The notes: generated by a model not told the origin, from the sequence alone. A DNA stretch of 64,000 nucleotides from Acanthopleura granulata (GCA_016165875.1 JABBOT010000030.1:1835484-1899483); one strand, 5' to 3'. Positions 32,821 to 64,000 are shown, numbered from the stretch's first letter. Numbers and translations: made by a program.

Positions 32821-34599
32821 GGGCACTTGTCTTATCCTTATATTGCTGTAGTCTACCTTTGTGTTTACCTGTACATCATCACTGTGGCACTTGTTCACAT
32901 GTTACAGGGCTGAGTTGTGGTCTGTGTTATGTGCTCTGTTGCATACATGTGCGTTTTCCAACCAGCCTCTGACATCAGCTGCTATATTAAGCTTGTCACT
33001 GCTTTCCTCCCTCCTCCTCCTCAGGCTTATTGATTGGACAGACTGGGTAGAACATGATGTGTGGGTGGGCGGGCAGGCAGTTGTGGAGAGGTGGCACAAC
33101 ATCAAATGACGCACATGTACATGTAGAACAAGTATGCAAGGAAAAAAAGAGAAAAGAAAAAAAAAACAGGGCTGAATTGCAGCCTCTGTTTATTTGTTAT
33201 TGTGATTAAGAATGAAAATCTTGTGAATTCAAAGTGATCTGAGTGCAGACTTCAAAAAGGGAATGTGGAAGGATTCATATGTGCATAGAATTGCTGGATA
33301 ATTTTCCATTTTAGCTGTACATGTATAAGTAAGCTTAGATGTGTAGGTGTGTATGTTTCGACAATGTCTGAAGTATTACAAGGGCTTTAAAATGCTGCTA
33401 TACACATACCACATGTGACATGATAAGTGAAGGTAAAATGGTGTGGTAGCCTGTTTTCAGTTGCACATATCACAATTATGGAAGCCTAAGGTAACTGTAA
33501 CAGAGCAGGCGAGCTGGTTGTTGGTGTTTGTGGCCACCAGTTACATGTATCTAAGCTTTCGGGAGGCTAGCTTGATAGGACCGACAGAAAAGGAACACAA
33601 CACAGAAGTGGAGACATCTTTTTGTATGCTTGGCATTCTGTAATGACTGGAGACATAATACCATAACTCTGTGACTGTAACTCCTAACGGTTCTGCCTTC
33701 AAGATTCTAACTGCAAGACAGACTACAAGACTCACTGCAAGACTAAGGGCAAGCCTCACCGCCAGCACACGTTAGGGCAGGGCATTTATAGCCCCAGCCA
33801 GGACCTCATGGAAGATAATTGCTCAGCTGTGAGAGTTTCAATCAGCACAAGGCTAACTAGGATTTGTGTTTTTATAACATCAAAAACACTGTAATTACAG
33901 AGACTGTAATGCATACATCTAACAAATTTTAACCACTACTAAACTGTCCAGGTATACTGTATAAGCATGTTAAATATGAAAAATCTACTATATCTACTTT
34001 TCTAACTATACACAATCTAATCCCTAAGAAACAACTCAGTCATGTTTAAGTCTATTTTAAATCTATCATTTACCAATCTAGAATATAACAGTGACCATGT
34101 TAAAGTACATGATAGTAGGAACACACTCATACACAACATCCCTCCCTAATAGTATAAACTAGTTATGAATTTTACCCTTAAATTTGTGAAATGTAACACA
34201 CCAATCTAGCAAAAGGGTGGGAAACAACAACGTCCTAACTACAGCCTTACTACATAACCTATATGGCAAAGTACTGGTTTCTTTGGTGTGAATGTAACTT
34301 TCATAAACCCAGACCAAATGAATGTTCTCAAATCTGAATGAAAAAAATTAAGCTGATATTTTTTGAGCTTAGAAACCACTGCATTAGTTGCATGTAAGTA
34401 CGAAGAGCCAATAAATTCTTTATCTCAGCTTTAATCTCATAATGTTATTTCTGTCCTCCCCTCGGCCTGCCACTAATGTTTTCATCACAGGCTTTTTTTT
34501 TTCTTTGAACCAGACACTTATGTGTGGCTCCCATCTCTGCTTTGTCAAGTACGTTTCCATACATTTTATATCAGGTTATCATCATTACCTGACTCTAGT

Positions 34600-34850
34600 C
34601 CATCAAAAAAAAAAAATAACTACAGGCCTTCGAACTTGAAGTTGATGACACTTCAACTCACCTTTTGCACCCATTTCTGTGTCATTTTCCGGTTGAATCT
34701 CGAATCCTGTTTCCTTAATTTACTAACTTTACTGATGAAAGTAATTAACTGGCTGTCTCATAACCTACTCTTGGTCCTGAAATGTATCAGAGTTCTGCTA
34801 TCAAAAACCTCTTGAAATTTATGACGTTTTTGTTGCCATTTGTAGCGTCC
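34600..34850 (+). repeat. Dispersed repeat E
   Basis: GCACCCATTTCTGTGTCATT, TTTACTGATGAAAGTAATT, GGTCCTGAAATGTATCAGAG and CTCTTGAAATTTATGACG resemble pieces of NHP2 intron 1 (12880-12975 and 13795-13900). Confidence 0.4.
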
Positions 34851-37800
34851 ATTTCCATCTTCATAAACCAACCAAGTAAGGCATAAAAAACTTTCTGTTT
34901 CTTTCAATTTTGAATACGTGTAAGTTTGCGTGACACAAGTATGGACCTCATCAAGAGCAGTTCCATCTGTTTTGGGTTCGTGAGGAGATTTTTGGAGTAA
35001 GGACCCAGGGTTTGATGTATTTTGAAATAACACCCTGAGTTCATTTTGATTGACTCCGATTTGACAAGAATAAGAATGTTTAATACCAGCACCAGCATGT
35101 TTGACCACAATCTGTTGTAAGTCTCAGTCATCTGAACCTCCTTCTTACCATGCCTTGAGCAACTGTGATTGATAGGCAAATTCCAAGGACTTGGAATTCC
35201 TAAAGTCCTCTGACTTGTTCAAAAATTCTTCCACGGGATAATTTTGTCCTTGATATTTGCATGTTTCCAGCAGACAGTTTTCTTCACTTGTTTTCACTTC
35301 CCGAGGGAAGTGAGGGTCACTACTATTGTGTAGCAGCAGGGGCCCATCATCAAGCCGGAAGTGTCTCATCAGACAGACTCGTTCTTAGTCGATGTATATT
35401 TAATATGCTAGCAAGATATGAGGCCTTTGTAGTAAGAGACTTCCCTTACATGTGAAATAATCAACATAGAAATAACACCATGCCGCCAACAGTGATTCTA
35501 CCCTTGGTTTTCTTTAACATTGTTAGAAATTTATGGCAAGCGATTTTGTTTTTATGGTAACCGATTACAGATACCCTAAACTCAGTTTTGTGAAACTGAT
35601 AGGGGAATGCTTTCAGCAGTAACGTCACATCCCTGGTAATGTCTGTTGTTCCCAATGTTCCTTCTGTTTTCCAATTGAATTGTCTCCCATGTTATTTCTT
35701 TGCCTCTGAGATCCTCCTCACACTTTGTGTTGTATTGTCAATGGCAGAATGGTATTAGAAGTTAGAAATTAGGAGCTAGAAAAGAGGACGACTATCATAT
35801 CAGTTATCCTGGAAATGAAAGCCCATTGCTATTGACACACACAGCAAGGTAAATAGAGAAAGCATTGAAGGCTCTGCAATATTACCTCCACAAACTAAAG
35901 AGCTCAGGTTCCAACAGCAAGCTTATCGACCTCCAAGTGATAGTATTTCTACTGTGTTAAGTTTACCATTACTGGTAAAAATATAATAATAATAAAAACC
36001 ATAATGATGGTAACTAATACTATGCTAACTGAGCAACTCTTAAAAACTGAGTGGATGTGACCTAGTCGCACGAAACTGGTATATCGATGCACTGACGTGC
36101 CGGGCAGTACTGAGCCACACTGACTTGTGGTATCAAACCGTGGGTCCATCAGGCTATTGGCTGCAGAACATTAGGTTTTAAACGATGTTACTTTGTTCTG
36201 ACTTGCGTAAAGCTGATTACTGTGAACAAGCAACATACAAGGGGATGATTCATAACAAACACACAGGTACACCCCATGGCAATATGTATCAAACAGTTTT
36301 GGTGCACTAGAAGCCTTACTTTGTAGGGCTGGTCGCCATTTCTCGCTTCTAACCCAGTGATCCAATGGAAATGCATGTATCACCAGCTTTCTGAATATGC
36401 AAAGATGTCACCGGTTTATTGGACAGGAAATTGATTGTTACGCGAAATTTTGAGTACAAACATGGCAGAATTATACCCAAGCAAGACATTTTCCTCAAAA
36501 CTGTTGATAAAAAAGAGTGATGGCACAGTGGTATGCCGACTTCATTTATCTGTTCATCGCTGCACAAATCTTCCAGGTCAGGGTTTTATTTAAGACTTAC
36601 AGACTGCAGACTTTGGGTGTTGAACTGCGAGCTCATCCAGGATGATACCAGGAGTGCATGAAGCTGACCTGCACGGTACAGTAGTACATTGTTAAATCTG
36701 GTGTCAGCTTCACTTGTGGAGCTGCATTGTAGATGTAATGCAGCATCATCACTGTTCTAGATGAAACAAAGAGTTTATAGGATAAGCCCTGTATATGCAG
36801 TTTTTCTCCTGCTTTTAGCATCTTGTAGATGACTAATAAATAGAGCCCTGGACGTACTGTGTTATGACCGTTTTGGTGTGAATGTGTAGTAGAGAGAGCG
36901 TTTTGTAGGAAGTCAAGGCCATGTCTAGAAAAATCCATGTTCAGAGGCACACAATTGCCCTAACATATTATTTTTTGTTGCTGAAATTTACGTTTTCTGG
37001 TGCCATATGTCATCTACACGTAGCTACCTTGCAAACAAACCTCAAGATATCTTTCAAAGGTCAATAGAACTCTGACAATGAGCAACTGAGTCATGGACAA
37101 AATTTTAGTTTCTCAGCAGTGCATGTATTTGTAGCTAATCTTCGAGAGCTACTTGATGTACATTGTGCTGTGATACTGTGACATGTGGACACCCCCCCTT
37201 GCTAGCCTCATTTTGACAAGTGGAAGTGGTGCAGTACTGCATAGACCATGTGTAGGTATGTGTGTCAGTGAGTTAAACACATCAGAGTCCAGGTGAGCCA
37301 TTGAGGGGGAACATTGTTACACTATCACAGGTGAGGTATACCCGTGAGGCGCGTGGCTTACCCCCCCCCCACCTCCCCCCAGGGCTGGCCGCTGTAGCGT
37401 GCTTCACTGGTAGGCATGATTAGTCTAGAATTGTCCTGGTTACAAGTTTCTGCTATTCAGAGTCCCAACTCTGTGAAGCGAAATATTGGCGGTCTGCCAG
37501 CAGTGGTTACTCCATGGAGGTCCTGGAGTGGGGTGCTCGCTTGTCGGACTGCTGTGCTGATGTGTATTTTCATAGATGAACATTTCTTCCTCAAGGTACA
37601 AACATACCCGGACAAGACGTTCATGAGGTTGGCTAACTGACTGGCCAGATGCGGTTTATAGGTTACCGGTACTAGTCAGAGTCTGTCTGAACAGCGGGGA
37701 TAAACTTGTCAGTGTTCGGCATGTAGCCCACATGTATGAATGTGACGAAATCCTAATCTGTGACCTGCACCATCCTGGGGCTGATAATTCTGTGCGGTGT

Positions 37801-38276
37801 GATCGATTATTGATCAACCTCGATAACAGGAGCGTTTTCTGTGAGCACTTGTCAGTATGTAGGTCAATATATGCATATGCCTCTTTTCTCTCTCTCTTCA
37901 GCACAACCTGGCTGCTCGGGTGGGCTGTCTGTAAGTTTGCTGGAGGAGGGTCCCTACCTGGGGGGGGGGGAGAGGGGGAGACATACACCCTTCAAACTTC
38001 TTCCCTTTGTCTACGCTGTATATATACATGTATATATATGTTCAGTCTGTGTACTGAGAAGCCTGCTGAGCCAATTTCATAAATTTCACCCCACACAGGA
38101 ATATGTTGGTGGAGTGGCCTATTAATAGCAGGTGCTGCTATCCGGGTCAGATTTGCTTGGCTGTGCTGTAGGGAGGACGGTCAGTACTGTAGCCTAGGAC
38201 TGTAGACTGCCAGTAGCTGGGTCCTCTGACTAAGCCAGTATCTCAGGCTACGTGAGGTGTATCCCTGTCAGACCTT

Positions 38277-38302
38277 GTGTGTGTTTGTGTGTGTGTGTGT
38301 GT
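38277..38302. repeat. (GT)n microsatellite
   Basis: TGTGTGTGTTTGTGTGTGTG and continuing, ending before GTACATACATT. Confidence 0.9.
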
Positions 38303-38430
38303 ACATACATTTTGTGTGATGATAATGATAATCACAGTATGTGATGGGTGGGAGGAATGGAGCGAGAGAGTTTGAGATGAGATGGAGTGGGGGTGGAAGA
38401 GGTGAGGTGATCCATAGGGCTCTTATTCTC

Positions 38431-38640
38431 AGCCAGGGTTTTTTTTTTCTAGTGAATTTCTTTCTAGAAACTCATTTTGAACAAATCAGAAAACTCAATA
38501 TTTTTTCATCACCAATGTGCCAAAGATTCTATTCGTTTCATGAAAGCTCAATACAGAATTTGTCTAAAACTCAATTTTCCAATACTTCATGGTGTGGTAA
38601 CCAGTGGCTGGAAAAACCCCTGCAAACACGCATGTACTAG
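38431..38640 (+). repeat. Dispersed repeat G, copy 2
   Basis: TTTCTTTCTAGAAACTCATT, TTGAACAAATCAGAAAACTC, CTAAAACTCAATTTTCC, CATGGTGTGGTAACC; collinear with 31010-31250 and with 52965-53110. Confidence 0.6.
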
Positions 38641-39491
38641 AGGGATGAGAATTTTCAGCTGGTTTCAAGGGAAATTTCCAAATATTTAATCGTTGAACAA
38701 AAAGATTCCAAACAAATCGTTTAACTAATGGGGTGATGGTCAAGTGAGTGGAAGAGGCTCTAGCTGACTTGGATGAAAAGAGTAAGCCACTTCACGATCT
38801 CAAGCAGGGCTACAATGCACATATGTCACTACCTACCCTGATTTTTGAAAGGCACAAAGGTGAACAAGCGTGGTCTATCTTTTGAGATTAAATGGAGCAC
38901 ATCGATGCTGGCTTTTCGCTGTTTTTTGCCTTACTTGCTCCCTTTACTCTGATATATGTTTATGGAAAAGCAAATGTTTGATGGCAAAGCCAATGCTACA
39001 GTGTGTAATGCTAACTTGAAAACGGTAGGAAATCAGTGGCAGTTTCCTCACTCTCACTTTTTGAGATGGGCTGACCCTGTTTGTTTACATTCCTCGAAAA
39101 CGAGATGGTAAGGTGGCCTCTTCTCTGCACTGTACATGTAGGTTTAGAATGTTTGAGTGAAGATTCACGTACCATATTGATCATTGGAATTAATGTTTCA
39201 TTTGTGCAGTGTGGTACATGTCTTTTCTTCTAGCAGCCCCTATTTGAAATTTCTTACAGAACAAAAGGCCATTGAGCAAAAAATGAATAATGAAAGGCCT
39301 GGAATGGCCTTAGAGGAGGAGTTGTGATATAGGTATTGTTTATTCCAGTTCTCTAACATTCTAAATGAGAATTCCTATTTTTTCGAAGGGATCAAAAGGC
39401 AAAAGTTTCAAGAAAGGGTGTCCAAATAAAGCAGTGTCTTTATGCCACGGTGTTCGAATGAGGCAAAGTTTTCAAGAGGTGTCCAGATGAT

Positions 39492-39722
39492 TCTTTTATT
39501 TATTTGATTGGCGTTTTGCTCCATACTCGAGAATATTTACTCTCACATAACCGCAGCCAGCATTATTTTGGGAGGAACCGGGTTAACCCGCAACTATCTG
39601 CAGGGTTTGCTTGTAAACCTTCCAACATATGACCGAAGAGGAAGCCAGCATGAGCTGGACTTGAACTCTCAACATTGGTGATAGGCTCTGGATCATTGTA
39701 CTATGCCCTTGCACCAGCCTCC
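39492..39722 (-). repeat. SINE-A copy, nearly full length
   Basis: TTTTATTTATTTGATTGGCG, TTTTGCTCCATACTCGAGAA, AGCATTATTTTGGGAGGAAC, CAGCATGAGCTGGACTTGAA (reverse B-box) and head through GGTGATAGGCTCTGGATCAT. Confidence 0.9.
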
Positions 39723-40799
39723 ACTAAGTTTTTAAGAAAGCGGATTCGAAATTAGGCGAAGTTTTTAAGAGCAGGTGTCCAAATGTGATGATGTTTGGTT
39801 TTCGTGAGAGATTCTCTAGAACACAGTGGTTGATATCCGTTGCGCATTTGGTATGCGTGTACCTAATTCTTCTAATTCTTAGGACATCTGGTCTGCCGTG
39901 GTCCAAATCAAAGAGTTCAGTCAGGATTTTGACTTCTTGAAATTGCAAGCACATATAATTCAATATTGGGTGAACGGGCAAAGTGTGAAATCCCGGGATT
40001 CCGACTTGGGGAATACAGTGTACATGAAGTATGAAGCATTTGTAATGTAAACGTCACCAACCTTTGACTCCCCCATCTAGAGTGTTACCATACGACTGGA
40101 TGTCCTTGATTTGTCACTGATACAAACTCTTTGATTCCTGACTGTTCTAAAATATGACCTTTGACCAGTACGTCACTGACCAGTGTGACTGACAGATGAC
40201 GTGATATTTTTATTAAACCATGTTACATGTACATGTAATTCATGGAAGCCATGAGGTTTGAACTCCATCTTCAGTAGCAATTTGATATAAAGGGTTGGGT
40301 TGACCTCTGACCCCTGACCTGTGACTTTTGTATACATGTAACAGTGTTGACAATCTCCACTGACCTTTTCTGTCCTCAGTCATGTCTGCAAAGCAGATTC
40401 CTCTGGTTTATGAAGATAAGCACAGTGTAAACAATGTCAGGTTGGAGATTCCCAGACCTGAAGGCTGAGACATACATGTACTCTGTGATATGGTAACTCT
40501 CAAACATTTCTGTTTTACTTGTACACATGTGCATGTCGGGTGAAAATCCTAGTACTGGCACTGTAAACAAGCATACATACAAAGCAGGTGCTTTTACATT
40601 TCTGAATCGACAGTGACGTCATGTGCAGCACATGGATTTGAATTAATGCTGCACGATTGGAGGATTTTAAAGAAGTGATTCTTACCAGTTGGACCAGGCT
40701 ACCGAGTCAAAGCAACTTCGTACTGTTTGGGGTTAACTGAGGCTCGATTTACAAGCTGTCCGCTGCTGAGAATGTTGAGGTATATACATGTACATTTAA

Positions 40800-41420
40800 A
40801 TGCATTTGAGGTACATGTGCATGTGTGTGTGAGGGACATGCACATGTGTGTGTGTTTGAGGTACATGTATGTGTTTGAGGTAAATGTATGTGTTTAAGGT
40901 ACATTTATGTGTTTGAGGCACGTGTATGTGTTTGAGGTACATTTATGTGTTTGAGGTACATGTGCATGTGTGTGTGAGGGACATGCACATGTGTGTGTGT
41001 TTGAGGTACATGTATGTGTTTGAGGTAAATGTATGTGTTTGAGGCACATGTGTATGTGTTTGAGGTACATTTATGTGTTTGAGGTACATGTGCATGCATC
41101 TGTGTTTATAATTAGAGCCACATGTATATGCACACGTAAATGTATTCATTCAAGGTACAACACATGTACACGTGAAAATGTGTGTGAGGTACATGTACAT
41201 ATCTTGAGGGTACATGCACAGGTATGTGTTTATTAGAGGTACCTGTACATGTGTTTATTATAGGTATATGTAAATGTGTTTGAGGTACTTGTACGTGTGT
41301 TTATTATAAGCATCTTCCAGACATGCATGTTTTTGAGGCAAATAACATTAACATTTATATACATGTGTTTATTATAGGTACATTTACCTGTAAATTTGTA
41401 TGAGGTTCACGCACATAGAG
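40800..41420 (+). repeat. TTTGAGGTACATGTATGTG minisatellite region
   Basis: Degenerate units of about 19-22 bp (GTGTTTGAGGTACATGTATG and variants), including a 145-bp direct duplication: the block starting at 40805 recurs from 40950 with the same GTGCATGTGTGTGTGAGGGA and GGACATGCACATGTGTG segments. Units become sparse after 41150. Confidence 0.85.
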
Positions 41421-41659
41421 CATGCAGATTCCTGCGTACCTTCATGTTAGACTCTTAACATGTTAGACTGTTAAGTGTTTGTTCAAACAAATGTGTTTTA
41501 AGTGAACTCCATGTACAGCTAAATGCTGTGGAGCATAATGTCACTGTGACCAAAGCTAGAGCCTCATCTTAGTCAAGGTTGCTGGCGGTGCTGTTTGATA
41601 AATGAAGCTCTGCTGTGTCATTTTAATCACATGCCTGTTCAGCGTACATATCTATACAT

Positions 41660-41798
41660 ATGTCCGTGGCCTCTCTGGTTGTATGAGAAACTTCTACCGT
41701 CAACCTGCGGATGGCCTGGTGTTTCTCCCAGGGCTTTTTAAGGGAAAATATTCTTGAGTAAGGCATAAAATGCCAATGAAATACATAAGTAAGTGAAT
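41660..41798 (+). repeat. SINE-A, internally deleted
   Basis: GGCCTCTCTGGTTGTATGAG, CGTCAACCTGCGGATGGCC, then directly AAAATATTCTTGAGTAAGGC and ATAAAATGCCAATGAAATAC. The GGTTTCCTCC/GCTGGCCGCC part is missing. Confidence 0.75.
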
Positions 41799-42030
41799 TA
41801 TGTCCAATGGTCTGCTGTTGACCACTGCAGTGGTACAGTGTACTGACAGGTACATAAAACATTTAAAGTGTACATGTATAACTGATAATTCTCAAGAACA
41901 TTTTAAATCAATGAAATAAAACACATATGAAAGTGATATGAATTAATATTGACTATGACTGTATCTGCCGGTAAAATATGGGCTCATTTGTGTATACATG
42001 TGGTCTATGTACTTACATTCTCCATTGACC

Positions 42031-42402
42031 AATAGGGGAGTTTCAAGTGCGAACTCTTTTGTCACAAAAGGTGAAAAGAGTCTGACTGTGTCTTATCAAA
42101 AATGTCAGGCAATTTTCTTGACTTTAATTTAATCGCCTGTCTTGCAGTGTGAGGGAGGTACAAACAACCTTTCCTCCATTCAGCAGCTTCTTAAGTTAAA
42201 AAAAACTTTCAGCTCCTCAATTTTCCCTAACTTACGTCTAGTCTAAATAACTTTTTGTGACACATTTATGAGACATCAGTGTTATAGTAAATGTAATCAG
42301 GAATAGTTGCCTAACATTTTTGCCTAGTCACGTGGTGACTAGACACTGTAGCACTTTTCATACCTCCAGTGATAAAAGAGTTCGAGCTCGAAATTCCCCT
42401 GT
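42031..42402. mobile_element. MITE-like element T, copy 2
   Basis: Left end AATAGGGGAGTTTCAAGTGC then GAACTC; right end GAGTTCGAGCTCGAAATTCC then CCTGTTG. Internal segments TGTCTTATCAAAAATGTCAG, GACTTTAATTTAATCGCC and CGTCTAGTCTAAATAACTTT match copy 1 at 17786. Confidence 0.75.
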
Positions 42403-44029
42403 TGTAACATGCCGAACAGGTACATCTACAGTCATAGGAGAAGTCCCAATGGATATAATGACCCAAGTTGTGGATCTAGGTCATTTAAATTAAAATTTCA
42501 TCCATGACCTTAAAATTGGGAAAGGCGGTATTAGTAAATGATGTAAAGTGATGCCCTCAAAAGGTGTAGTTTTAGAACCAAAAAATTGTCACAAATACTG
42601 CTACTGTATTTGTTGGTGGATATCATCCTGTCTTCCAGGAAAATCTCAAACACACTTGCATAAAATCAAGTAAAGAACTTGCAGAATGAGGGAAAGTGTA
42701 CAAACTTAGTCATGGGGAAATATTAGGTCAGTTAATGTAATAATAACTTGTAAGTTGGGGAAAAATTATGTGAAATTATATGTTCACTTTGTTTATCACC
42801 AGTGAATCAGCCTTTCCTATGACTGTGGTGCAGTTCGTACAGGAAGATGATTTGTTGTCAGTAAATCTCGTGAAATTACACATGTACGTGACTGGCAGAC
42901 AGACAGGGTTTCTTAGTCAACAGTAATCCAGGAATCATATATTAATTTAAAATTATTTTAAAATTTTAAAATTTAAATTGATTTTTTTGTGAACAAAATT
43001 TATGGGAATATAATTGTAAAAAGAGTCGCATTCAAATTCCTAGGTTTATTATCATAAAAGAATTCATTGTTTCAAGAAATCCCCAAGATCTGCTTGCTTT
43101 TATACGCTTGTAAATCTTGAATTGGATCAAATTCTTTTGATACTACACTTGGAAAAGATTCCGGTGCATTCAAGAAAAGATAATCTGTGGGAATCCTGTT
43201 TGATTCTGGTACAAAATGATGAAAATAAAGCCCTGATAGATCACCTACAATTGTATAACTGTTTTGCAGGAGTTTACATCTTACATTATCTACAGCTGAT
43301 TTTTTTTCTTCTTTGTTTGGAGACATCACCTTCACACAAGTACATGCCACAAAATACGTAGGTGAATGTCACCTTTTGAAATGTACGTGTAAATTTTGTT
43401 GAGAAGCTGGCGTGTTATCCCCTGGAGATCCTGGGATTCGTTCGCTTTCAGTTTGGATCAACCCGAATGTGAAGGTACCTGTATCTTTACTCAGGTAGCC
43501 AGGTACATTTGTGTCGGCTACACATGAACTGGAGTTGTCAGCCAGGTAACTTGACCTGATTTACACCCCCCCCCCCCCAACTTCTCAACCCCGCCTAAGG
43601 CCTTTCTGTGTTCTTACTACAAGTTGGCAGCTAGCCAACAGCCTACAATCTACGGTACATTTTTTACATGTGAATGTATGGTCAGCAGACTTTGTGTTTT
43701 TGTGTGCACACGTGTTGACACATCGTAGTCAGTGTTCAAGTACATCCTCACAGGATTCACACCATGAAGAAGTTGTATGAGGTACACTTGCGCAATTCTT
43801 TTCTTAGATGTCGAGTGAAGTATAGTACTATAGATTACTCATGCCTGCAATATGTACGACCTGTATGTATGTGTTTATTGCATCCAAAACTGTGCATACT
43901 CCAGCGTGTAACATATATACATATGTATGTTTATATTGAAGACATTAAAGGCGTCCGGGCACTTCACTGTGCACATGAGGCCAAGGGTTTTTCTAAACAT
44001 TTTCTCATCAGAGTAACCCCAATGAGAAA

Positions 44030-44340
44030 TGGGTAAATTGAATTTTTGGCATAGCAGATGATAAGGTGAAAGATAACATAGCAAGGTGTAAAAAAATTCA
44101 GCTACATTTGAATATGACGATATTCTCATAACTACAGCCGACAATACCCGGAAATTATAGTATGTTTGACAACATAACCATTTGCAAAACATATATATAT
44201 ATATATATTTATATATACACGCACGTTTTTATATGCATATTCATGCAAATTATGAACGTCAAAAATGCCTGGTTTTAGACTTTTTAGACTGCAAAATACA
44301 GTTATTAACTTCCGTGATTTTGAAAACGTTTGCTCCGCTG
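44030..44340 (+). repeat. Dispersed repeat C, copy 2, with TA microsatellite
   Basis: GGTGAAAGATAACATAGCAA, TATTCTCATAACTACAGCC, GGAAATTATAGTATGTTTG, then a (TA)n run at about 44192-44217, then CCTGGTTTTAGACTT and GATTTTGAAAACG, parallel to 29740-29990. Confidence 0.55.
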
Positions 44341-45279
44341 TGTGTGCTGAAGTGTAGCCACAAATTCCCGTCTGGATGTGCAAGGTGTCGGATACAGCTA
44401 CGTACGTGCACTGAGGGGTTTGAATGGCTCTCTTTATCCATTTTGTTACACATATTGTTATATATCCTTTCTTGATCGTGTTCAGTTCACGATTTATCAC
44501 TGGGGTGATGTGACATGGAAGACGTATGCTTGAGTTTATGCCATGTACCTACAGATATCAGTTCCCTGTTGTTTCTACCTGCTGAGCCTGATGAGAAGTG
44601 TAGGGTACAGTCAAAGCTGTGATGTTATACATGCAGGCCCATCTAACTGGAAACAAGTGGCTGCTTAATACAGGTGGCCAGCATAGACTGGTTGTTTTTG
44701 GCTCAGATTATAGGACCCCAACAGGGCTGTGAACATACATGTTGATTGGGTTCTATCATGCATTATACTTCTGTCCTTGGCGGTTGCCCTCACTGGCAAG
44801 CAGATTTTTTTAAACAACTGACAGCAGAATCATCTTCTGGCAGGTCAATTCTTTTGAGAGCAGCTAGTATTTAAAAATCATTTGCTGCCGAGGCAACTAT
44901 CTCAAAAACTTGAGGTCCGTGAATGCAGTATGCAATGCAGAAAATTCAATCAGTCCCATTTTTCCAATAATTCGAACATAAATATGTGTGTGTCTGAGTT
45001 TCAGAAAAGAATTTGACCAGAAATAACCAACTGCAAGTACATTTAGCCTAATGAATTCGACGTTACACATGTATGACGAGGGGATCAGAGTTTTGATTGA
45101 CGGAAATGGGGTCCTGTTATGCTCAATTCGGTGCTTTCTAGAGCATAAACCACGCCAAAGACGTGGAAATGGCAACCGTGTTTGCCTTCTCGAAGATCTG
45201 CCGAGTATTCTCAGCACCATGGGCTTTTCTTTGTGTAGTTGACTGCTTCTCACAGATAATAATTTTGTTCGCCGCATAC

Positions 45280-45375
45280 ATGTTTGAGTGATGAAACACC
45301 GTATATGTATTACCCATTTCTCTAACATTGCGTATCCCTTGGCCTTGTAAGAATACCAGATGTGGAACTGATTTT
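45280..45375 (-). repeat. Dispersed repeat F, copy 2
   Basis: On the minus strand: CATCTGGTATTCTTACAAGG, GGGATACGCAATGTTAGAGA, matching 3245-3310. It forms the start of a 165-codon unrecognised minus-strand frame (45394-44897). Confidence 0.55.
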
Positions 45376-45825
45376 TATGCAGGTAGTCACTCACTACATC
45401 AGAGAAAAAAGCTATTAACCTAAATATTTTTGTTTTTTTTTTATTTTATTTTATTTTTACCTGTTTTCCGAAATACTCTAACCAAGGTTATATGATCATT
45501 TGTAAAGTTTTGTTTCAAGCAGCAATGAAATATTATAATCAAATTTGCTCTGAAACAAACTCTCGGCTTAAGGGAAAGGCTACACAAAAATAAAGGTATG
45601 GTGAGATCATGGAAGACCATGGTGAGGTATGGAAAGACCATTAAAAACTGCATCTGAAAATTCGTTCACTAATGTTTTTACAAATTTTTTTAACCAAATT
45701 GTTCACTGTCCAGTGTTTTGATTGTATGGTATTGATTATGTGGTTCAACGTGTTGCAGTTATGTACATTTTGTGACAAAAAGTTCATTGTGTTATGCTGA
45801 CAGGACAGAGCGTGTAGTGTGGGTG

Positions 45826-63906
<18,081 letters not shown>

Positions 63907-64000
63907 GCCAGAGAGTGTCTACGTTCCCACCCCCTACCCCCAGAGCCCCCCTTTGCGATGATGTCACACGAGTGTTGCGTCACCCATGAGGCATTTTCGC
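63907..64000 (+). other. CTDSPL2 3' UTR, cut by window end
   Basis: Follows the TAA at 63904-63906; no poly(A) signal before the window ends. Confidence 0.7.

Larger units (their letters stand above)
28775..45803 (+). other. Long intergenic/intronic tract (probable CTDSPL2 intron 1)
   Basis: No conserved protein found across 17 kb. Composition is AT-rich with many ACATGTA-type palindromes, poly(A/T) runs (29001-29018, 32030-32050, 34605-34616), poly(C)/poly(G) runs (37361-37380, 37961-37970, 43567-43578), a (GT)n at 38277-38302 and the dispersed repeats listed separately. Open frames here are short and unrecognised. If 28774 is not the CTDSPL2 first donor, part of this is intergenic. Confidence 0.5.

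Noticed and set aside
40905..41236. His/Thr-rich proteins
   Set aside because: Translations of the TTTGAGGTACATG minisatellite.

Overview
This is a 64 kb stretch of animal nuclear DNA: spliced genes with GT-AG introns, abundant short interspersed repeats and no operons. The SINE-like repeats, whose 3' ends read like GGCGTAAAACACCAATCAAA followed by (AAAT)n, together with the gene content, suggest a marine lophotrochozoan, most likely a mollusc. That assignment rests on recalled repeat style and is an inference.

Four protein-coding genes can be reconstructed exon by exon. (1) 1617-8831 (+): a selenoprotein W / MIEN1 (Rdx) family gene of 4 exons and 96 codons. Its redox motif is Cys-Gly-Ser-TGA, with the TGA read as selenocysteine, and a convincing SECIS element lies in the 3' UTR at 9287-9386. 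(2) 12438-20681 (+): NHP2, the L7Ae-type H/ACA snoRNP protein, 4 exons, 151 aa. (3) 27946-24958 (-): NEK8, a ciliary NIMA-related kinase with RCC1 repeats, only 2 coding exons, 697 aa. (4) 45826-63906 (+): CTDSPL2, an HAD/FCP-type phosphatase, 11 coding exons, 451 aa, with a probable non-coding first exon near 28.73-28.77 kb and a possible alternative terminal exon at 61851-62006. NHP2 and NEK8 are convergent; NEK8 and CTDSPL2 are divergent and may share the promoter interval 27.95-28.77 kb.

The rest is repeat-rich intron and intergenic DNA. I see two tRNA-derived SINE families (A, about 20 copies or fragments; B, about 6), a third short SINE tail (D) that in one case sits inside a B copy with a 13-bp target duplication, several MITE or foldback elements with terminal inverted repeats, three low-copy dispersed repeat families, a 20-bp minisatellite with 120-bp higher-order structure, and several smaller tandem arrays. 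The genes are functionally unrelated (redox, rRNA pseudouridylation, cilium signalling, phosphatase) and look like an ordinary linkage group. The most notable biology is the first gene: it combines a SELENOW-type CxxU active site with a MIEN1-type C-terminal prenylation box.
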